64,000 nt of DNA, taken from contig NZ_RXFS01000005.1 of the NCBI RefSeq assembly GCF_003952185.1, forward strand, positions 248,001-312,000. The letters run 5' to 3'. Made by a program: the position numbers and the translations under genes. The notes under the pieces were generated by a model. The model ran no database searches. It was not told where the DNA came from and saw only the letters and a program-made list of their open reading frames with translations. The stretch's first letter is position 1. Each line of letters opens with the position of its first letter. The DNA comes from Variovorax sp. 679. Lineage in GTDB: Bacteria; Pseudomonadota; Gammaproteobacteria; Burkholderiales; Burkholderiaceae_C. Shown piece after piece: positions 49,085 through 58,504 of the stretch.

Positions 49085-49786
49085 ATGATCAACAAGATCG
49101 CGCGCTCGGTCGCCGATGCCCTGGCAGGCATCCAGGACGGCGCCACGGTTCTCATCGGCGGCTTCGGCACCGCCGGCATTCCCAACGAACTCATCGAGGG
49201 CCTCGTCGAGCAGGGCGCCAAGGACCTCACCGTCGTCAACAACAACGCGGGCAACGGCGAGACCGGCCTCGCCGCGCTGCTCAAGGCAGGCCGCGTTCGC
49301 AAGATCATCTGCAGCTTCCCGCGCCAGGCCGACAGCCAGGTGTTCGACGGGCTCTACCGCAGCGGCAAGATCGAGCTCGAACTCGTGCCGCAGGGCAACC
49401 TCGCAGAGCGCATCCGCGCCGCGGGCGCCGGCATCGGCGCCTTCTTCTGCCCCACCGGCTATGGCACGCAGCTTGCCGGGAACCGCGAGACCCGCGAGAT
49501 CGACGGCGTGCAGTACGTGCTCGAGTACCCCATCCACGGCGACGTGGCGCTCATCAAGGCGGAGCGCGGCGACCGCTGGGGCAATCTGGTCTACCGCAAG
49601 GCGGCGCGCAACTTCGGCCCGGTGATGGCCATGGCCGCGAAGAAGACCATCGCCACCGTGCACGACATCGCCGAGCTCGGCACCCTCGACCCCGAGACCA
49701 TCGTCACCCCGGGTATCTTCGTGCACCAGGTGGTGCGCATCGAACGCGTGGCCACGCAGGCCGGCGGCTTCAAGAAGGCAGCATGA
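49085..49786 (+). CDS. pcaI: 3-oxoadipate CoA-transferase subunit A
   Basis: This 233-residue alpha subunit of succinyl-CoA:3-ketoadipate CoA-transferase has GATVLIGGFGTAGIPNELIE and the GNGETGLAALL region typical of PcaI. With PcaJ it activates beta-ketoadipate as its CoA ester. It is first in the pcaIJF unit and overlaps pcaJ at ATGA. Confidence 0.96.
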   Translation: MINKIARSVADALAGIQDGATVLIGGFGTAGIPNELIEGLVEQGAKDLTVVNNNAGNGETGLAALLKAGRVRKIICSFPRQADSQVFDGLYRSGKIELELVPQGNLAERIRAAGAGIGAFFCPTGYGTQLAGNRETREIDGVQYVLEYPIHGDVALIKAERGDRWGNLVYRKAARNFGPVMAMAAKKTIATVHDIAELGTLDPETIVTPGIFVHQVVRIERVATQAGGFKKAA

Positions 49787-50430
49787 CCATGACTTATCAA
49801 CGTCGCACCAAGGACCAACTGGCCGCCCGCGTCGCACAGGACATCTTCGACGGCGCCGTCGTCAACCTCGGCATCGGCCAGCCCACGCTGGTGGCCAACC
49901 ACCTGCCCAAGGGCCGCGAAGTCATCCTGCAGAGCGAGAACGGCATCCTCGGCATGGGCCCCGCGCCCGAGGCCGGCGAGGAAGACTACGACCTCATCAA
50001 CGCCGGCAAGCAGCCCGTCACGCTGCTGCCGGGCGGCTCGTTCTTCCATCACTCCGACAGCTTCGCGATGATGCGCGGCGGCCACCTCGACATCTGCGTG
50101 CTCGGCGCCTTCCAGGTGTCGGCCACCGGCGATCTCGCCAACTGGCACACCGGCGAGAAGGACGCCATTCCCGCCGTCGGCGGCGCGATGGACCTCGCCA
50201 TCGGCGCCAAGCAGACCTGGGTCATGATGGACCTGCTCACCAAGCAGGGCGTGAGCAAGCTGGTGAAGGAATGCACCTATCCGCTGACCGGCATCGGCTG
50301 CGTCAAGCGCGTGTACTCCGACCTCGCCACGCTCGAATGCACGCCGCAGGGCCTGAAGCTCGTCGACCTGGTCGACGGCCTGAGCCGCGAAGAACTCGAG
50401 AAGCTCGTCGGACTCCCGATCGCAGCCTGA
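49783..50430 (+). CDS. pcaJ: 3-oxoadipate CoA-transferase subunit B
   Basis: This 215-residue beta subunit has the catalytic Glu in SENGILGMGP and GIGQPTLVANHLP near the N-terminus. ATG at 49783 overlaps the pcaI stop; a second ATG two codons later is also possible. Confidence 0.96.
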   Translation: MTMTYQRRTKDQLAARVAQDIFDGAVVNLGIGQPTLVANHLPKGREVILQSENGILGMGPAPEAGEEDYDLINAGKQPVTLLPGGSFFHHSDSFAMMRGGHLDICVLGAFQVSATGDLANWHTGEKDAIPAVGGAMDLAIGAKQTWVMMDLLTKQGVSKLVKECTYPLTGIGCVKRVYSDLATLECTPQGLKLVDLVDGLSREELEKLVGLPIAA

Positions 50431-50459
50431 CCCCTTCAAGCAATCCAAGAGAGACAGAC

Positions 50460-51665
50460 ATGACCAACCAAGCCTTCATCTGCGACGCCGTTCGCACCCC
50501 CTTCGGCCGCTACGGCGGTTCGCTCAGCAGCGTGCGCACCGATGACCTGGGCGCCGTGCCGCTGAAGGCGCTGATGGAACGCAACAAGAACGTCGATTGG
50601 CAGGCCGTGAGCGACGTGCTCTACGGCTGCGCAAACCAGGCCGGCGAAGACAACCGCAACGTCGCGCGCATGTCGGCGCTGCTGGCGGGCCTGCCCATCG
50701 AACTCGGCGGCGGCACCATCAACCGGCTGTGCGGCTCGGGCCTCGACGCCGTGGGCACGGCCGCGCGCGCCATCCGCGCCGGAGAAGCGGGCCTGATGAT
50801 CGCCGGCGGCGTCGAGAGCATGAGCCGCGCGCCCTTCGTCATGCCCAAGGCCGAGAGCGCCTTCAGCCGCAACAACGCGGTGTACGACACCACCATCGGC
50901 TGGCGCTTCGTCAACAAGCTCATGAAGGCGCAGTACGGCGTCGACTCCATGCCCGAGACGGCCGAGAACGTCGCCACCGACTACAAGATCGAGCGCGAGG
51001 CGCAGGACCTGATGGCGCTGAACTCGCAGCTGCGCGCCGTGGCCTCGCAGAAGTCCGGCTTCTTCGACGCCGAGATCGTGCCCGTGAGCGTGCCGCAGAA
51101 GAAGGGCGACGCGATCATCGTCAACAAGGACGAGCATCCGCGCGAGACCAGCCTCGAATCGCTCGCCAAGCTCAAGGGCGTGGTCCGCCCCGACGGTACC
51201 GTCACCGCCGGCAATGCCAGCGGCGTGAACGACGGCGCCTGCGCGCTGCTGCTGGCCGACGAAGCCAGCGCCGCGAAGCATGGCCTCACGCCGCGCGCAC
51301 GCGTGGTCGGCATGGCCACCGCCGGCGTCGCGCCGCGCGTGATGGGCATCGGCCCCGCGCCCGCCACGCAAAAGGTGCTGGCGCTCACCGGCCTGAAGCT
51401 TGACCAGATCGACGTCATCGAACTCAACGAAGCCTTCGCCGCGCAGGGCCTCGCCGTGCTGCGCCTGCTGGGCCTGAAGGACGACGACGCCCGCGTGAAC
51501 ATCAACGGCGGCGCCATCGCGCTGGGCCACCCGCTGGGTGCCAGCGGTGCGCGCCTGGCCACCACTGCAGTCAACCAACTGCACAAGGGCGGCGGCCGCT
51601 ATGCGCTGTGCACCATGTGCATCGGGGTGGGGCAGGGCATCGCGGTGATCCTCGAACGCGTCTGA
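50460..51665 (+). CDS. pcaF: Beta-ketoadipyl-CoA thiolase
   Basis: This 401-residue thiolase has the acylated Cys91 in INRLCGSGLDAV, the active-site His in GGAIALGHPLGASGAR, and the second Cys in ALCTMCIGVGQG. It splits beta-ketoadipyl-CoA to succinyl-CoA and acetyl-CoA, the end of the pathway. It is followed by a hairpin terminator. PaaJ or another acetyl-CoA acyltransferase is a possible alternative name, but the operon favours PcaF. Confidence 0.95.
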   Translation: MTNQAFICDAVRTPFGRYGGSLSSVRTDDLGAVPLKALMERNKNVDWQAVSDVLYGCANQAGEDNRNVARMSALLAGLPIELGGGTINRLCGSGLDAVGTAARAIRAGEAGLMIAGGVESMSRAPFVMPKAESAFSRNNAVYDTTIGWRFVNKLMKAQYGVDSMPETAENVATDYKIEREAQDLMALNSQLRAVASQKSGFFDAEIVPVSVPQKKGDAIIVNKDEHPRETSLESLAKLKGVVRPDGTVTAGNASGVNDGACALLLADEASAAKHGLTPRARVVGMATAGVAPRVMGIGPAPATQKVLALTGLKLDQIDVIELNEAFAAQGLAVLRLLGLKDDDARVNINGGAIALGHPLGASGARLATTAVNQLHKGGGRYALCTMCIGVGQGIAVILERV

Positions 51666-51715
51666 CGACCGGACCACGGCGAAACGAAGAACAACCAGAG
51701 AAGCAAGAAGACAAG

Positions 51716-51757
51716 GCCATCGGCAGCCGCGGCAACAGCGGCCCGATGGCATTTTTT
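51716..51757 (+). terminator. Rho-independent terminator after pcaF
   Basis: GCCATCGG (51716-51723) pairs with CCGATGGC (51743-51750), with inner pairing in the loop, followed by ATTTTTT. It ends the pcaIJF transcript before the Bug gene. Confidence 0.85.
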
Positions 51758-51793
51758 CAACCCAAGAGGACAGAGAGAAAGAAGGATCAGAGG

Positions 51794-52798
51794 ATGAACC
51801 ACACGTCGAAGAAGACAACGCGCCGCGGCGCCGGCATTGCCGCGTTCGCACTGGCGGCCGCAGCCCTGCTGCCCTCAACCGCACCGGCGCAGCAGGCCTT
51901 CCCCAGCAAGCCCGTGCGCATCATCACGCCGTTCCCCGTGGGCGGCGGCCCCGACGGCGTGGCCCGCCTCGTGGCCGACAAGCTCTCGCGTGCCTGGGGC
52001 CAGCCCGTGGTGGTCGAGAACCGTCCGGGCGGCAACGGCTTCATCGCCATCGACGCATTCAAGCGCGGTGCGAAGGATGGCCACGACATCATCGTGCTCG
52101 ACAACGTGCACCTTGCCGCGTACCCGGCGCTCTTCAAGAAGCTGCCCTACGACACGGGCAAGGACTTCGACGCGCTGCTGCCGCTGTTCAAGACCTACTT
52201 CTTCTTCACCGTCGCCACCAACAGCAAGTACAAGACCATCGGCGACCTGATCGCCGACGCCAAGGCCAACCCCGGCAAGCTGGACTACGGCTCGTGGTCC
52301 GTCGGCAACCCGGTGCACCTGGGCTCGGAGCTCTTCGAGTCGGCCACCGGCACGCAGATGGAGCACATCGTCTACAAGGAAACCACGCAGCTCTACACCT
52401 CGGTGGCAACCGGCGAACTGGCCTTTGCGCTGGGCAGCAGTGCCACCGCCGGCCCGCTGCAGCGCGCGAACAAGCTGCGCTTCCTGGCCGCTGCCGCACC
52501 GCAGCGAGTGGCAGCCTTCCCCGACGTGCCGACGGTCGCCGAATCGGGCGGCCCGAAGGGCTTCGAGGTCATCGGCTGGAACGCCATCGCCGTGCCCAAG
52601 GGCCTGCCCGCATCGGTCACCGAGAAGATCAAGCGCGACATCGAGAAGGGCCTGGCCGAGCCCGACGTGCTGGAGAAGTTCAAGAGCTTCGGCTACGAGC
52701 CCTTCCCGACCACGCGCCCGCAGTTCGACGAGTTCGTGGCGAGCGAGACGAAGCGGTTCACGGACGTGATTCGCAAGGCGAACGTTTCGCTGGACTGA
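51794..52798 (+). CDS. Bug-family substrate-binding protein
   Basis: This 334-residue protein has a signal peptide (cleavage near APAQ) and Bug core FPSKPVRIITPFPVGGGPDGVAR, VVVENRPGGNGFIAIDAFKRGAKDG. AGAGG precedes the ATG. It follows pcaIJF across a terminator, so it is a separate transcript, perhaps for uptake of an aromatic acid or its precursor. Ligand unknown. Confidence 0.9.
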   Translation: MNHTSKKTTRRGAGIAAFALAAAALLPSTAPAQQAFPSKPVRIITPFPVGGGPDGVARLVADKLSRAWGQPVVVENRPGGNGFIAIDAFKRGAKDGHDIIVLDNVHLAAYPALFKKLPYDTGKDFDALLPLFKTYFFFTVATNSKYKTIGDLIADAKANPGKLDYGSWSVGNPVHLGSELFESATGTQMEHIVYKETTQLYTSVATGELAFALGSSATAGPLQRANKLRFLAAAAPQRVAAFPDVPTVAESGGPKGFEVIGWNAIAVPKGLPASVTEKIKRDIEKGLAEPDVLEKFKSFGYEPFPTTRPQFDEFVASETKRFTDVIRKANVSLD

Positions 52799-52811
52799 GC
52801 AGGCTGCCGAG

Positions 52812-53222
52812 TTACCGTGCTGCCACGTGCAGCGTGCGCACCTCGGCGGTGGGCTGTTGCTCCGAAAGCGGTCCGCCCCAGCCCTTCGGCAGCTCGCGCA
52901 GAACGGCCTTCGCATCGAGCGAGCGGATCGCCACCGAGTTGTCCGCAGGAATGCGCCCCTGCGCCAGCAGCGCCTCGTAGCGCAGGGCGCTCACCCTCAG
53001 GAACGACGCGAAGTTGCCGACTTCGCCGCGCGCGGCCACCAGCTCGTCGTAGAGCCGTTCGATGAGCTGCACCACGACCATGCCGTCGCGCTGCGCGATT
53101 TCCTCCAGCACCTGCCAGAACAGGTTCTCGAGCCGGATGCTGGTGACCACGCCGTGCAGCCGCACCGAGCGCGTGCGCGCGTCGTAGCTCTGCGGGTCGG
53201 CGCTGATGAAGACTTCGCACAT
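52812..53222 (-). CDS. Ribbon-helix-helix domain protein
   Basis: This 136-residue protein contains VTSIRLENLFWQVLEEIAQRD followed by VVQLIERLYDELVAARG, a ribbon-helix-helix pattern of the RHH_4 type. It has a basic tail. It is probably a small DNA-binding regulator, with target unknown. It lies downstream of, and in the same direction as, the DJ-1 family gene, 65 bases away. Confidence 0.75.
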   Translation of the reverse strand: MCEVFISADPQSYDARTRSVRLHGVVTSIRLENLFWQVLEEIAQRDGMVVVQLIERLYDELVAARGEVGNFASFLRVSALRYEALLAQGRIPADNSVAIRSLDAKAVLRELPKGWGGPLSEQQPTAEVRTLHVAAR

Positions 53223-53287
53223 GATGGGCTGTCTCCTTTGCGGGGAAGGTGGGCGACGCGTGCACTGTAGCGCCGCCCGCCGGGAAC

Positions 53288-53866
53288 TCAATGCTCGATG
53301 CGGGTGCCCAGCACGGCCAGGAACTGCGAAAGCCACGCCGGGTGCGCCGGCCATGCGGGCGCGGTGACCAGGTTGCGGTCGGTCACGGCCTGGTCTACAG
53401 GAATGCCCATGTACTCGGCGCCCGCCAGTTCCACTTCGACCTGGCAGGCCGGGTAGGCCGACACCTTGCGGCCCTTCAGCAGGCCGGTGGCCGCCAACAG
53501 CTGCGCGCCATGGCACACCGCCGCCAGCGGCTTGTCGGCCGCGAGGAAGTGTCGCGCGATCTCGACCACGCGGCTGTTCATGCGCAGGTACTCGGGCGCG
53601 CGGCCGCCGGGAATGACGAGGGCGTCGTAAGCCTCGGGGCGCACGTCGGCAAAGTTGGCGTTCAGCGTGAAGCGGTGGCCAGGCTTCTCGCTGTAGGTCT
53701 GCGCGCCCTCGAAGTCGTGGATGGCGGTGTGGACCCAGTCGCCGGCCTTCTTGTCGGGCGCCACGGCATGCACCGTGTGGCCTACGGCCAGCAGGGCCTG
53801 GAAGGGCACCATGGTTTCGTAGTCTTCGGCGTAGTCGCCGCAGAGCATGAGGATCTTGCGAGCCAT
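53288..53866 (-). CDS. DJ-1/PfpI family protein
   Basis: This 192-residue protein begins [23 protein letters not shown] and carries the nucleophile-elbow Cys118 in [13 protein letters not shown], the mark of DJ-1/PfpI proteins (glyoxalase III, protease-like or stress proteins). The acidic residue of the family site is near DYAEDYE. AAGGAGA precedes the ATG. Activity cannot be told from sequence. Between this gene and 54164 (297 bases) I see no gene, only a weak TTGACC-N16-TAGCCT at 54066-54093. Confidence 0.88.
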   Translation of the reverse strand: MARKILMLCGDYAEDYETMVPFQALLAVGHTVHAVAPDKKAGDWVHTAIHDFEGAQTYSEKPGHRFTLNANFADVRPEAYDALVIPGGRAPEYLRMNSRVVEIARHFLAADKPLAAVCHGAQLLAATGLLKGRKVSAYPACQVEVELAGAEYMGIPVDQAVTDRNLVTAPAWPAHPAWLSQFLAVLGTRIEH

Positions 53867-54163
53867 TTCTTGTCTCCTTCGAACGAGGTTGGAATGCGGA
53901 CCTGCGCCGCAACGCAAGCCGTCGCCGGATTATTCGAAGGGGGAGGGCGCGGCGGGTAGCAGCCGGCTGTGACTTCGCCGGGCGCGATGTCCCGGCCCGG
54001 TTAACAGAAGTTCGCAAAGATTGCTCGGCGCGCAGAAGAAGCTACGCCGCGCCACGGGGGCGTCATTGACCTGCCTTTTCCGCTGCATAGCCTCGTTCAG
54101 GGTTTTCCCGTATCCGCGGGGCAACCTCATCCGGACAGACACAACTCGCACAAAGGCAGAACC

Positions 54164-54580
54164 ATGAAGACCACCCGACTCGCAATTGCCGCGGCACTCG
54201 CCGTGCTCGCCCTCTCTTCCGCCAACGCCCAGCAACGCACCCGCGAAGCCGTCGAGGCCGAAGCCATCGCCGCTGCCCACGCCAAGGACCAGAACGTCAC
54301 GCGCGGTTCACGCGGTGCCGATCCGTTCACGTCCACGGCCGACGCCGAGGCCGTGTACAAGCAGGCCGTCGAGACGGCCCATGCACCGAACCAGAACGTG
54401 ACCCGCGGCTCGCGCGGTGCCGATCCGTTCACCTCCAGCCGCGACCCGGCGCAGGTCTACCAGGAAGCCATGGCAACGGCCGCGGCGCCCGACCAGAACG
54501 TGACCAGCGGCTCGCGCGTCAACAGCAAGGTCATCTCGACCATGCAGAACCCGGTGCTGCAGTCGGCACAGGGCAAGTAA
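54164..54580 (+). CDS. Exported protein with three internal repeats, unknown
   Basis: This 138-residue protein has a Sec signal (about residues 1-22, ending ANAQ). The mature part consists of three imperfect repeats of about 33 residues, each with QNVTRGSRGADPFTS (third copy: QNVTSGSRVNSKV) preceded by a helical AEAIAAAHAKD-type stretch. It may be a DUF4148-like periplasmic protein, but I do not recognise it firmly. It is a single gene with an AAAGG-type site upstream. Confidence 0.7.
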   Translation: MKTTRLAIAAALAVLALSSANAQQRTREAVEAEAIAAAHAKDQNVTRGSRGADPFTSTADAEAVYKQAVETAHAPNQNVTRGSRGADPFTSSRDPAQVYQEAMATAAAPDQNVTSGSRVNSKVISTMQNPVLQSAQGK

Positions 54581-54619
54581 GCAAGCGGAACTCCAGAGGC
54601 CTCGCCCGAACGCGCTCCG

Positions 54620-55132
54620 CTACGCATTCCGCGCGCGGCGCGCGGGTTCGGCCTGGTGCAGGTAGCCGGTGAAGGTGTCGGGCGGCGACGAGCCCGTGAG
54701 GCGGGTCATGATCCGCCCGACCTCGCCCCGGTGATAGCCCGCGTGGGTTGCCACGTGGGCCAGCATCTCCTCGCGCGACATCCTGCCCGGTGCCCCGTCG
54801 GTGAAGGTGAATTCGATGCTTTCCTCGAGCTCGCGCGGGCTCAGGCGCGCGATGTAGTCGATGTACCAGCGGTCGGTTTCCCTCACGGCCTCGGCCAGCG
54901 TCTCCGGTGGCGGCGGCTCGGGCGCGCCCGTTGTGCTGAAGGCGTGTGCCGTGCGCTGCACGTTTGCCACGAAGATGCGATCGACGATGGCTGCATGGTT
55001 GAAGACGCGAAGCGCCGTGCGGTAGTCGTCGGGCGGGGCTATTCCCGCAATGTCGGCCAGGCCCGCCAGCAGGCCTTCGTCGGCCTAGGCCTTGTAGCGG
55101 AACAGCGAGGCCAGAAGCGTCTGCGTACTCAT
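54620..55132 (-). pseudogene. DinB-superfamily gene broken by an amber codon
   Basis: Starting at ATG 55132 (preceded by AGGGGAG) the frame reads MSTQTLLASLFRYKA, then TAG (55087-55085), then ADEGLLAGLADIAG and on without further stops to 54620, about 170 residues in all. The DinB helices include RVFNHAAIVDRIFVANVQRTA and MLAHVATHAGYHRGEVGR with metal-binding His. Relatives usually have Trp (TGG) at the stop position, so one G-to-A change explains it. A GTG at 54970 could start a shorter product, but it lacks the first helices and the first metal ligand region. Sequencing error is possible. Confidence 0.82.
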
Positions 55133-55238
55133 CACAATCTCCCCTTGAACGATGAAACGGGCACTGCGCGTGCGTGCGGTCCTATTCTTGAGTGGAGCTC
55201 CGATCTTGGGTACTCGCATTCCCCCACAGCGCAGGACC

Positions 55239-55841
55239 ATGCGCAAAGCGCCCAGCCAGCAGCGCTCGCGCGTCACGGTGGACGTGATCGTCGAAGCCGC
55301 AACTCGCGTTCTGGCGCGTCGCGGATGGGCGCGCTTCACCACCAACGAGATCGCGGCGGTCGCCGGTGTCAGCGTCGGTTCGCTTTACCAGTATTTCCCG
55401 GACAAGCTGGCCATTGCGGAGGCGATCCGGGAGCGGCATCTCGAAGAGGTGCTCGTGGCTTTGTCGGGTTCCAGCGAAAGCGACAACGAAGCCGTTTCAC
55501 TCGACCAGAGGGTGGAGCGCTTCGTGGACGGTGTCATTGCCGCCCATTCGGTCGACCAGGCGCTGCACCGCGTGCTGGTCGATGAAGTGCCGCTCGCCGC
55601 GCGTTCCAGCTATCCCGAGTTCGAGGCGGAATACCAGCGGCGCTACCGGGCGCTGGTCGCCCGTGACGACGACATCGGCAGCAGCAACGAAGACGACACG
55701 GCCGCTCGCATGCTCTCGTCCGCGGTCGAAGGGGTGGTTCATGCGGCGGCGCGTCGTGGCGAGTTGGGCTTGCCCGCGCTCAGGCGTGAGCTCGTCAGGC
55801 TGGTCCTGGCCTATCTGCGCGATCGTCAGCACACCGGCTGA
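55239..55841 (+). CDS. TetR-family regulator
   Basis: This 200-residue protein has a TetR helix-turn-helix (AATRVLARRGWARFTTNEIAAV, AGVSVGSLYQYFPDKLAIAEAI) and a helical effector domain. ATG at 55239 was chosen to give the usual short N-terminus. It is divergent from the broken dinB-like gene and may have regulated it. Ligand unknown. Confidence 0.85.
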   Translation: MRKAPSQQRSRVTVDVIVEAATRVLARRGWARFTTNEIAAVAGVSVGSLYQYFPDKLAIAEAIRERHLEEVLVALSGSSESDNEAVSLDQRVERFVDGVIAAHSVDQALHRVLVDEVPLAARSSYPEFEAEYQRRYRALVARDDDIGSSNEDDTAARMLSSAVEGVVHAAARRGELGLPALRRELVRLVLAYLRDRQHTG

Positions 55842-55929
55842 ATCCCTTGCCGGTGTGGACAGCACGCCCCGTCCCTGACCACAATGCCCGCCGAGTTCCT
55901 TCACTCACTCGTCCTGAAAGGTCATCGCA

Positions 55930-56292
55930 ATGAAAAAAATGCTCGTGCCGGTTTGCCTGGCCCTGGCTCAGATGATGGTCGTGTCGGTGGCGTCCGCGCA
56001 GTCTTCCGGCGAAGCGGACCCGGCGCAAGGAAAGGCCCGGCCCACGGCGCCCACCACCAGGGCGGAGCGCGCCGAGGCGCGCAAGGAGCGTCGTACGGAA
56101 GGCGCTGCTGCGGCACGCGGGCCGCAGATCCAGGAAGGCGAAACGCGCCCCACGACCGCGCCCAAGGTGTCGAGGGAAGAACGCCGCGCCGCCGCGGCCA
56201 AGCGCCGCGCCGCGAACCGCGAGGCGATGAAGGCGGGCCAGCTGTCGCGCGGCGGCAGCAACGACGCGCCGGAAAAGCAGAAGAAGCCCTGA
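55930..56292 (+). CDS. Small exported basic protein, unknown
   Basis: This 120-residue protein has a signal peptide (about residues 1-23, ending ASAQ) and a mature part rich in Arg, Lys, Glu and Ala (RAERAEARKERRTEG, REERRAAAAKRRAANREAMK). It is predicted helical with heptad-like character. No family recognised. AAAGGTCATCGCA precedes the ATG. Confidence 0.6.
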   Translation: MKKMLVPVCLALAQMMVVSVASAQSSGEADPAQGKARPTAPTTRAERAEARKERRTEGAAAARGPQIQEGETRPTTAPKVSREERRAAAAKRRAANREAMKAGQLSRGGSNDAPEKQKKP

Positions 56293-56314
56293 GAACGACC
56301 GGCCCGCCGGGTTC

Positions 56315-56545
56315 TCAGGCGTAGGCCTTGGCCGAGCGCAATTGCAGCGAGGCCAGCATCCGCGCTTCCTCCGCGTCGCGCAGGCTCTTGGCGGCACGGC
56401 TGGCGGCGTACGTCACGTAGAGCGTGTCGACCGCCTTTGCCCAGCACTGGGCCGTCTGGTAGATGCTGTTGGCACTCCCCGGTGTGGCCGGCACGGCGTA
56501 TCCGGCCCTGCGGAGGATGTTGGCTTTGTGTTCGATGCTGAGCAT
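56315..56545 (-). CDS. Small hypothetical protein
   Basis: This 76-residue protein (MLSIEHKANILRRAGYAVPA, then TPGSANSIYQTAQCWAKAVD) is helical and Ala-rich with no signal or motif. It is convergent with the preceding gene. Coding is supported by GC-biased third positions and GAGGG upstream, but the product is unknown. Confidence 0.5.
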   Translation of the reverse strand: MLSIEHKANILRRAGYAVPATPGSANSIYQTAQCWAKAVDTLYVTYAASRAAKSLRDAEEARMLASLQLRSAKAYA

Positions 56546-56684
56546 GACGTGGGCCCTCCGACGATGTTGTCAGGGCCACGATATCCGCGATGCGCCGTGT
56601 GCGCTATTGGCTACACGACGTATCCAGATGTTGGAAAACCCGCCTCCAGAGGGGATTGGGGCGGCATGAACCAAGCCAAAAGGC

Positions 56685-57623
56685 TTATATCGTGTTGCCC
56701 GATTGCCACACGAGGGTGGCGGCAGTCAGGTCCTCCAGCGCGCTGCCGACGGCCTTGAAAACGGTGCGTTCCTCGGTGCTCGAGCGGCCCGGGCGCTCCG
56801 CACGGCACAGCGTGGCCAGCGTGCCCTGGACTTCTTCCGCGCGCAGCGTGCCGGCAGCCATCGCGTCGAGCAGGTCGCCAGACTTCTGCAGCGCCTCGTC
56901 GGTGTCGACGAAGGTTCGTGCGCCCGCGAAGCACTGCACGTCTGCCTCGCGCATTGCTGGCGTGAAGCTGCCGATCAGGTCCAGGTGCGAGCCCGGGGCC
57001 AGCCACTCGCCGTGCACCAGCGGCGCGGTGGCCAGCGTTGCGCAGCTCACGATGTCGGCCTGGCGCACGGCGGCTTCCAGGTTGGTCGCGGCCCGCGCGT
57101 TCCAGCCTTCGGCGCGCCACTGTGCCGCCAGGGCCTCGGCGCCTTCCGGCCGATGGTTCCATACCCACAGCTCGTCGATGGGCCGCACGCTCGCATGCGC
57201 TGCCGGCAGCATGCGGGCGATGCGGCCGGTGCCCAGCACCAGCAGCCGCCGCGAATCCTGCCGCGCCAGGAAAGATGCGCCCAGCGCCGACGCCGCCGCC
57301 GTGCGGCGCGCGGTGATCTCGTTGCCGTCCATCAACGCCAGCGGCACGCCGGTGCGCGCGTCGTACAGCACGTAGGTCGCATGCAGGCCGGGCAACCTGC
57401 GCGCACTGTTGCCGGGAAAGATGTTGATGGTCTTGATGCCCAGAAAGCCCGCGTCGCTCCACGCCGGCATGATGAGCACGGTGCCCTTGCTCCCGGCGGC
57501 TTCCACGGTGTGCACGTGGCGTGGCGGCACCTGGGCTTCGGCTGCGAAGGCCGCGCGCAGCGCTGGCACCAGCCGCTCGAAACCGAGCGGTGCACGGGTG
57601 GCTGCCTCGTCGAAATGCTTCAT
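56685..57623 (-). CDS. Ornithine cyclodeaminase/mu-crystallin family protein
   Basis: This 312-residue NAD(P)-binding protein has a substrate half (GTVLIMPAWSD, GIKTINIFPGN, LALMDGNEITARRTAAASAL) and a Rossmann motif LLVLGTGRIARML. The family includes ornithine cyclodeaminase, ketimine reductases and alanine dehydrogenase-like enzymes; the substrate cannot be told here. It lies 20 bases downstream of the hydrolase gene, so it may be the last gene of that minus-strand unit. Confidence 0.88.
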   Translation of the reverse strand: MKHFDEAATRAPLGFERLVPALRAAFAAEAQVPPRHVHTVEAAGSKGTVLIMPAWSDAGFLGIKTINIFPGNSARRLPGLHATYVLYDARTGVPLALMDGNEITARRTAAASALGASFLARQDSRRLLVLGTGRIARMLPAAHASVRPIDELWVWNHRPEGAEALAAQWRAEGWNARAATNLEAAVRQADIVSCATLATAPLVHGEWLAPGSHLDLIGSFTPAMREADVQCFAGARTFVDTDEALQKSGDLLDAMAAGTLRAEEVQGTLATLCRAERPGRSSTEERTVFKAVGSALEDLTAATLVWQSGNTI

Positions 57624-57643
57624 GGCTGTTGTTGTCGTCGTAG

Positions 57644-58504
57644 TCACTGCTGCAGCGGGTGCTGCGCCGACTCGAAGAACTCGGTCAGCGCCTTGCGATA
57701 GGCGGCGCCGTAGCGCAGGGCCGTCATCGGCTCGAGGTGGCTGGCGCCCGGCACTTCGATCAGCTGTTTGGGCTCGCGCGCTTCTGCGAGCAGGCGCTTC
57801 GAGTGCGCGAGAGGAATCACCTGGTCGGCCGTGCCGTGGATCAGAAGCAGCGGAATGGGCGAGATGGCCGCCACGTACTTCGATGCAGCGTACTCGTCGC
57901 TCACCAGCAGGCCGGCGCCCTTGAGCTTGTCGTTGGCGATCGAGGAGTAGGAATAGAAGGTCGACTCGATGGCCGCGGCCCTCACGCCCGCGCGGTTGCC
58001 CGCGCCCACCACCGCGATGGCGTTGGTGCCGCCCAGGCTCTGCCCGAAGACGAACAGCCGCCCGGGGTCGACGTCGCCGCGCGAGCGCACGTAGTTCAGC
58101 GCGGCGTTGGAGTCCTCGAACACGCCCTTGGGCTCCGGCTTGCCTTCGGACTGGCCGTAGCCGCGGTAGTCGAACACGAACACGTTGTAGTCCCGCTTCG
58201 GCAGCCAGGCCACGAAGCGCCAGTGCGTACTCATGTTCTGCGCGTTGCCGTGGAAGTGCACGACAGTGCCCTTGGCTTCCTTCGGGTTCTGGCGGTTCTC
58301 GGCGGGCAGGAACCAGCCGCTCAGGCGCGTGCCGTCGGCACTGGTGAATTGCACGCTCTCGTAGCGCAGGCCCAGCGCGTCGGGCGTTTCGTAGCGCACG
58401 TTGTCGGGGTAATAGAACATCGACTGCACGCAGCCACCCAGCATGAGCGGCAGCGCGCACATCGCCAGCCTCGTGCACCACCGGCGGACCGCACCGCCCT
58501 TCAT
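57644..58504 (-). CDS. Alpha/beta hydrolase lipoprotein (BEM46-like)
   Basis: This 286-residue hydrolase has a lipoprotein signal with lipobox LGGC. The fold shows the oxyanion region [15 protein letters not shown], nucleophile GQSLGG, Asp in [10 protein letters not shown], and His in GASHLEP. It is typical of membrane-anchored BEM46/ABHD13-type serine hydrolases of unknown substrate. Its ATG overlaps the exonuclease stop (ATGA). Confidence 0.88.
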   Translation of the reverse strand: MKGGAVRRWCTRLAMCALPLMLGGCVQSMFYYPDNVRYETPDALGLRYESVQFTSADGTRLSGWFLPAENRQNPKEAKGTVVHFHGNAQNMSTHWRFVAWLPKRDYNVFVFDYRGYGQSEGKPEPKGVFEDSNAALNYVRSRGDVDPGRLFVFGQSLGGTNAIAVVGAGNRAGVRAAAIESTFYSYSSIANDKLKGAGLLVSDEYAASKYVAAISPIPLLLIHGTADQVIPLAHSKRLLAEAREPKQLIEVPGASHLEPMTALRYGAAYRKALTEFFESAQHPLQQ

